This document shows positions 61,180-64,000 of a stretch of DNA of 64,000 bases, piece after piece; the stretch's first letter is position 1, and each line of letters starts with the position of its first letter. The notes under the pieces are model-generated. The model searched no databases, was not told where the DNA came from, and saw only the letters and a list, made by a program, of their open reading frames with translations. The stretch is from JBNNGK01 sp050268245 (GTDB lineage: Bacteria > Pseudomonadota > Gammaproteobacteria > Enterobacterales > Enterobacteriaceae), in assembly GCF_050268245.1 (NCBI RefSeq), contig NZ_JBNNGK010000001.1, positions 248,001 through 312,000 of the forward strand. Reading direction: 5' to 3'. Both the position numbers and the translations under genes were made by a program.

Positions 61180-61465
61180 ATGATGGGTGATGCCGCCGGG
61201 TATACCGTATCACCAATGCCCACCGTAGTGGCCGGGCATGCCCGGCCTGCATTCCGGTACCCAGCAGCCAATCGGGCGCGGCGTGCCATGCCCCTACGAT
61301 GGGAAGCCAACACACCACCCAAGATAACCACCATCGCCAAACCACATCCCGAACCATCAATGCCCACCGTAGTGGCCGGGCATGCCCGGCCTGCATTCCG
61401 GTACCCAGCTGCCAACCGGGCGCGGCGTGCCACGCCCCTACGATGGGAAGCCAACACACCACCCG
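61180..61465. repeat. Repeat cluster downstream of treC
   Basis: Two units of about 144 bp: GGCCGGGCATGCCCGGCC at 61230 and 61374 alternating with GGGCGCGGCGTGCCATGCCC at 61274 and GGGCGCGGCGTGCCACGCCC at 61418. Flanks CCCACCGTAGT and CGATGGGAAGCCAACACACC repeat almost unchanged. From 61466 to 61817 there are no repeats; the region becomes AT-rich and carries the nrdD control sites. Confidence 0.9.
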
Positions 61466-61630
61466 AGATAACCGCTATCACCGAGCGCATCCTGCCCCGA
61501 ATATCGATCGCCCTCACATTTTGCCAAATTATTTTTTTGTCGGATTTTTTATTCAACCCGCGAATTATAAGGGCTGAACTCATGCGCGAAATTTACGTTT
61601 GTACAGCGAAGCAACCGTCACCAAAATTCC

Positions 61631-61644
61631 TTGTCCTATGTCAA
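61631..61644 (+). promoter_or_regulatory. FNR-like half-palindrome upstream of nrdD
   Basis: TTGTCCTATGTCAA keeps the TTG...CAA ends and spacing of the FNR consensus TTGATNNNNATCAA with two changed bases. E. coli nrdDG is FNR-activated. Moderate support only. Confidence 0.4.
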
Positions 61645-61658
61645 AAAACACACGGCAA

Positions 61659-61705
61659 CACCCATATATAGTGCACTGGTAAAGTAATTTAACTATATGT
61701 AGTAG
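61659..61705 (+). promoter_or_regulatory. Tandem NrdR boxes upstream of nrdD
   Basis: CACCCATATATAGTGC (61659-61674) and TAACTATATGTAGTAG (61690-61705) each match the NrdR consensus ACACWATATWTWGTGT at about 11 of 16 positions. Their 31-bp start-to-start spacing is that expected for NrdR boxes. They lie 113-159 bp before the nrdD GTG. Confidence 0.8.
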
Positions 61706-61817
61706 TTATCCACATAATCATCCACACCCCGCCGCAGCCCTTGTGCGTTACGGTATTGCCCTGTGGATAAGCCCAACAACGGGCATAACGCTTCCGAGCG
61801 GAACGAGGAGTAACAAC

Positions 61818-63956
61818 GTGAAACCAGTAGTGATTAAACGGGACGGCTGTCAGGTTCCTTTTGACGAGGCACGCATCAAACAGGCAATCGAACGCGCGGC
61901 CAAGGCGGCCGGCGTGACCGATAGCGATTACTGCTGCCGCGTCGCCCGCGTGGTCGCTCAACAAATGGAACAACAGCAGCGCGTTGATATTCATGATATT
62001 CAGCAGGCGGTCGAGAACCAACTGATGGCCGGGCAGTACAAGCAACTGGCACGCGCCTATATTGAATATCGGCACGATCGCGATGTGTCACGCGAACTAC
62101 GCGGTCGCCTGAATCAAGAGATCCGCGGCTTGGTAGAGCAAAGCAACGTGGCACTGCTGAACGAAAACGCCAATAAAGACAGCAAAGTGATCCCCACCCA
62201 GCGCGACTTGCTTGCCGGGATCGTGGCCAAACATTACGCCAAACAGCACATCTTGCCGCGTGATGTGGTACTGGCGCATGAGCGCGGCGAGATCCATTAC
62301 CACGATCTCGATTACGCCCCGTTCTTCCCGATGTTTAACTGTATGCTGATCGATCTGAAAGGCATGCTGACCAACGGTTTTAAAATGGGCAATGCGGAAA
62401 TTGAGCCACCGAAGTCGATTTCCACCGCCACTGCCGTCACCGCACAGATTATCGCGCAAGTCGCCAGCCATATTTATGGCGGTACGACCATCAACCGCAT
62501 TGACGAAATTCTGGCACCGTTCGTTAGCGAAAGTTATCGCAAACACCAACAAATCGCGGCGCAATGGCAGATCCCCAATGCGGACGAGTACGCCATGGCT
62601 CGCACTGAAAAAGAGTGCTACGACGCGTTCCAATCGCTGGAATATGAAGTGAATACGCTGCACACCGCCAACGGCCAGACGCCGTTTGTGACCTTTGGTT
62701 TTGGCCTTGGCACCAGTTGGCAATCACGCATGATCCAGCAAGCGATCCTGAACAATCGCATCGCTGGCCTGGGCAAAAAACGCAAGACGGCGGTGTTTCC
62801 AAAACTGGTGTTCGCTATCCGCGACGGGCTGAATCACCAATACGGCGATCCTAACTACGACATCAAGCAATTGGCATTGGAGTGCGCCAGCAAGCGCATG
62901 TATCCCGATATTCTTAACTACGATCAAGTCGTCAAGGTGACCGGTTCATTCAAAACGCCAATGGGTTGCCGCAGCTTCCTCGGCACCTACGAGGAAAATG
63001 GCGAGCTGGTGCATGACGGCCGTAATAACATTGGTGTCATTAGCCTTAACCTGCCGCGCATCGCCTTAGAAGCCAACGGGAACGAAAGCCGCTTCTGGTC
63101 ACTGCTGGATGAACGCTTGTTACTGGCGAAGAAAGCCTTAATGACGCGGATTGCCCGCTTGCAAGGGATTAAAGCGCGCGTTGCACCGATCCTGTATATG
63201 GAAGGCGCCTGCGGCGTTCGCCTCCAACCTGACGATGACATCGCCGAGATCTTCAAAAATGGTCGCGCCTCGATTTCTCTGGGCTATATCGGCATGCATG
63301 AAACCATTAACGCGCTATATCGCCAAGGCACTCATCTCTATGACGATGCTGCGCTGCGTGCCAAAGCAATCGCCATCGTCGAACGCCTGCGTGCCGCCAC
63401 CGAAAACTGGAAAGATGAAACCGGCTACGGTTTCAGCCTGTATAGCACCCCAAGCGAAAACCTGTGCGACCGCTTCTGCCGTCTGGATACCGCTGATTTC
63501 GGCGTGGTGCCCGGCGTCACCGACAAAGGCTATTACACCAACAGTTTCCACCTCGACGTGGAGAAGAAGGTTAATCCTTACGACAAGCTGGACTTCGAAG
63601 CGCCCTATCCGCCATTGGCCAACGGCGGTTTCATTTGCTACGGCGAGTACCCCAATTTGCAACACAACCTCAAAGCGTTAGAGGACGTGTGGGATTACAG
63701 CTACAGCCGCGTACCGTATTACGGCACCAACACGCCGATCGATGAGTGCTATCAATGCGGTTACACCGGCGAGTTCGACTGCACTAGCAAAGGTTTTACC
63801 TGCCCGAAATGCGGCAACCATGACGCGGCCAACGTGTCGGTGACCCGCCGGGTGTGCGGCTATCTCGGCAGCCCGGACGCGCGGCCATTCAACGCCGGTA
63901 AACAAGAAGAAGTGAAACGCCGGGTGAAACACCTGAACAACGGGCAGTTGGGGTAA
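61818..63956 (+). CDS. nrdD: Anaerobic ribonucleoside-triphosphate reductase
   Basis: 712-residue glycyl-radical class III reductase making dNTPs without oxygen. ATP-cone at the N-terminus (PVVIKRDGCQVPFDEARIKQAI), catalytic barrel with NGQTPFVTFGFGLGTSW (~290) and STPSENLCDRFC (~543), Zn site CYQCGYTGEF...CPKCG (~644-666) and radical Gly in RRVCGYLGSPDARPF (~681). GTG start at 61818 with GAGGAG 7 nt upstream, giving the E. coli length; the frame from 61743 adds unrelated residues. The activase gene nrdG should follow beyond the window. Confidence 0.96.
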   Translation: MKPVVIKRDGCQVPFDEARIKQAIERAAKAAGVTDSDYCCRVARVVAQQMEQQQRVDIHDIQQAVENQLMAGQYKQLARAYIEYRHDRDVSRELRGRLNQEIRGLVEQSNVALLNENANKDSKVIPTQRDLLAGIVAKHYAKQHILPRDVVLAHERGEIHYHDLDYAPFFPMFNCMLIDLKGMLTNGFKMGNAEIEPPKSISTATAVTAQIIAQVASHIYGGTTINRIDEILAPFVSESYRKHQQIAAQWQIPNADEYAMARTEKECYDAFQSLEYEVNTLHTANGQTPFVTFGFGLGTSWQSRMIQQAILNNRIAGLGKKRKTAVFPKLVFAIRDGLNHQYGDPNYDIKQLALECASKRMYPDILNYDQVVKVTGSFKTPMGCRSFLGTYEENGELVHDGRNNIGVISLNLPRIALEANGNESRFWSLLDERLLLAKKALMTRIARLQGIKARVAPILYMEGACGVRLQPDDDIAEIFKNGRASISLGYIGMHETINALYRQGTHLYDDAALRAKAIAIVERLRAATENWKDETGYGFSLYSTPSENLCDRFCRLDTADFGVVPGVTDKGYYTNSFHLDVEKKVNPYDKLDFEAPYPPLANGGFICYGEYPNLQHNLKALEDVWDYSYSRVPYYGTNTPIDECYQCGYTGEFDCTSKGFTCPKCGNHDAANVSVTRRVCGYLGSPDARPFNAGKQEEVKRRVKHLNNGQLG

Positions 63957-64000
63957 CACCCCCCACCGCATCCGGGTTTACCTCACGCAACATGCGGTGA

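Overview
The window is a chromosomal segment of an enterobacterium, most likely Serratia or a close relative in the Yersiniaceae. Three things point there: near-canonical enterobacterial proteins (ValS, PepA, PyrBI, LptFG, NrdD, TreRBC, BtsT-YjiX-YjiA); E. coli-like gene order around leuX, lptGF-pepA-holC-valS and treRBC-nrdD; and many GCATGC-centred palindromic repeats between genes. The species call is inference.

Layout. Positions 1-700 hold the 3' end of ampH. From 706 to 13110 lies a complete 4-hydroxyphenylacetate catabolic cluster: hpaR on the + strand, then hpaG1-hpaG2-hpaE-hpaD-hpaF-hpaH-hpaI-hpaX-hpaA and hpaBC on the - strand. A repeat array interrupts the operon between hpaE and hpaD, and a second separates the two probable HpaR operators. 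From 13.2 to 23.8 kb come a tiny membrane protein, a phospholipase-D-like protein, L,D-transpeptidase ldtA, a YncE-like propeller with a Fur-box-like site, cdh, btsT-yjiX-yjiA and an Mrr-like type IV restriction enzyme. A DUF2778 (Tlde1-like) type VI effector, a membrane protein that is probably its immunity partner, and an Hcp fragment follow on the - strand.

From 25.38 to 36.10 kb there is a genomic island in the 3' end of leuX, bounded by an imperfect direct repeat of the tRNA end and its terminator. Its tRNA-proximal gene is a P4-type integrase. Inside are a two-gene zinc-ribbon plus DEAH-helicase cassette (candidate defence system), a RelE/HigA toxin-antitoxin pair with operator, a ~1 kb non-coding region rich in hairpins, a coupled recombinase-AlpA-RepA operon followed by iteron-like repeats, a duplicated XRE-regulator cassette and an AT-rich membrane protein of unknown function. 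The palindromic repeats that pepper the rest of the window were not seen in the island.

Right of leuX are an orphan bacteriocin-type immunity gene with a frameshifted partner, a GntP permease remnant, lptGF, pepA, holC, valS, miaE, rraB, argF (tandem ARG boxes), pyrL-pyrBI with attenuator, ridA, a lone adenylation-thiolation-reductase protein, a GH20 hexosaminidase, the trehalose genes treR-treB-treC and anaerobic ribonucleotide reductase nrdD with two NrdR boxes. All calls come from reading sequence and recalling families; no database search was run.
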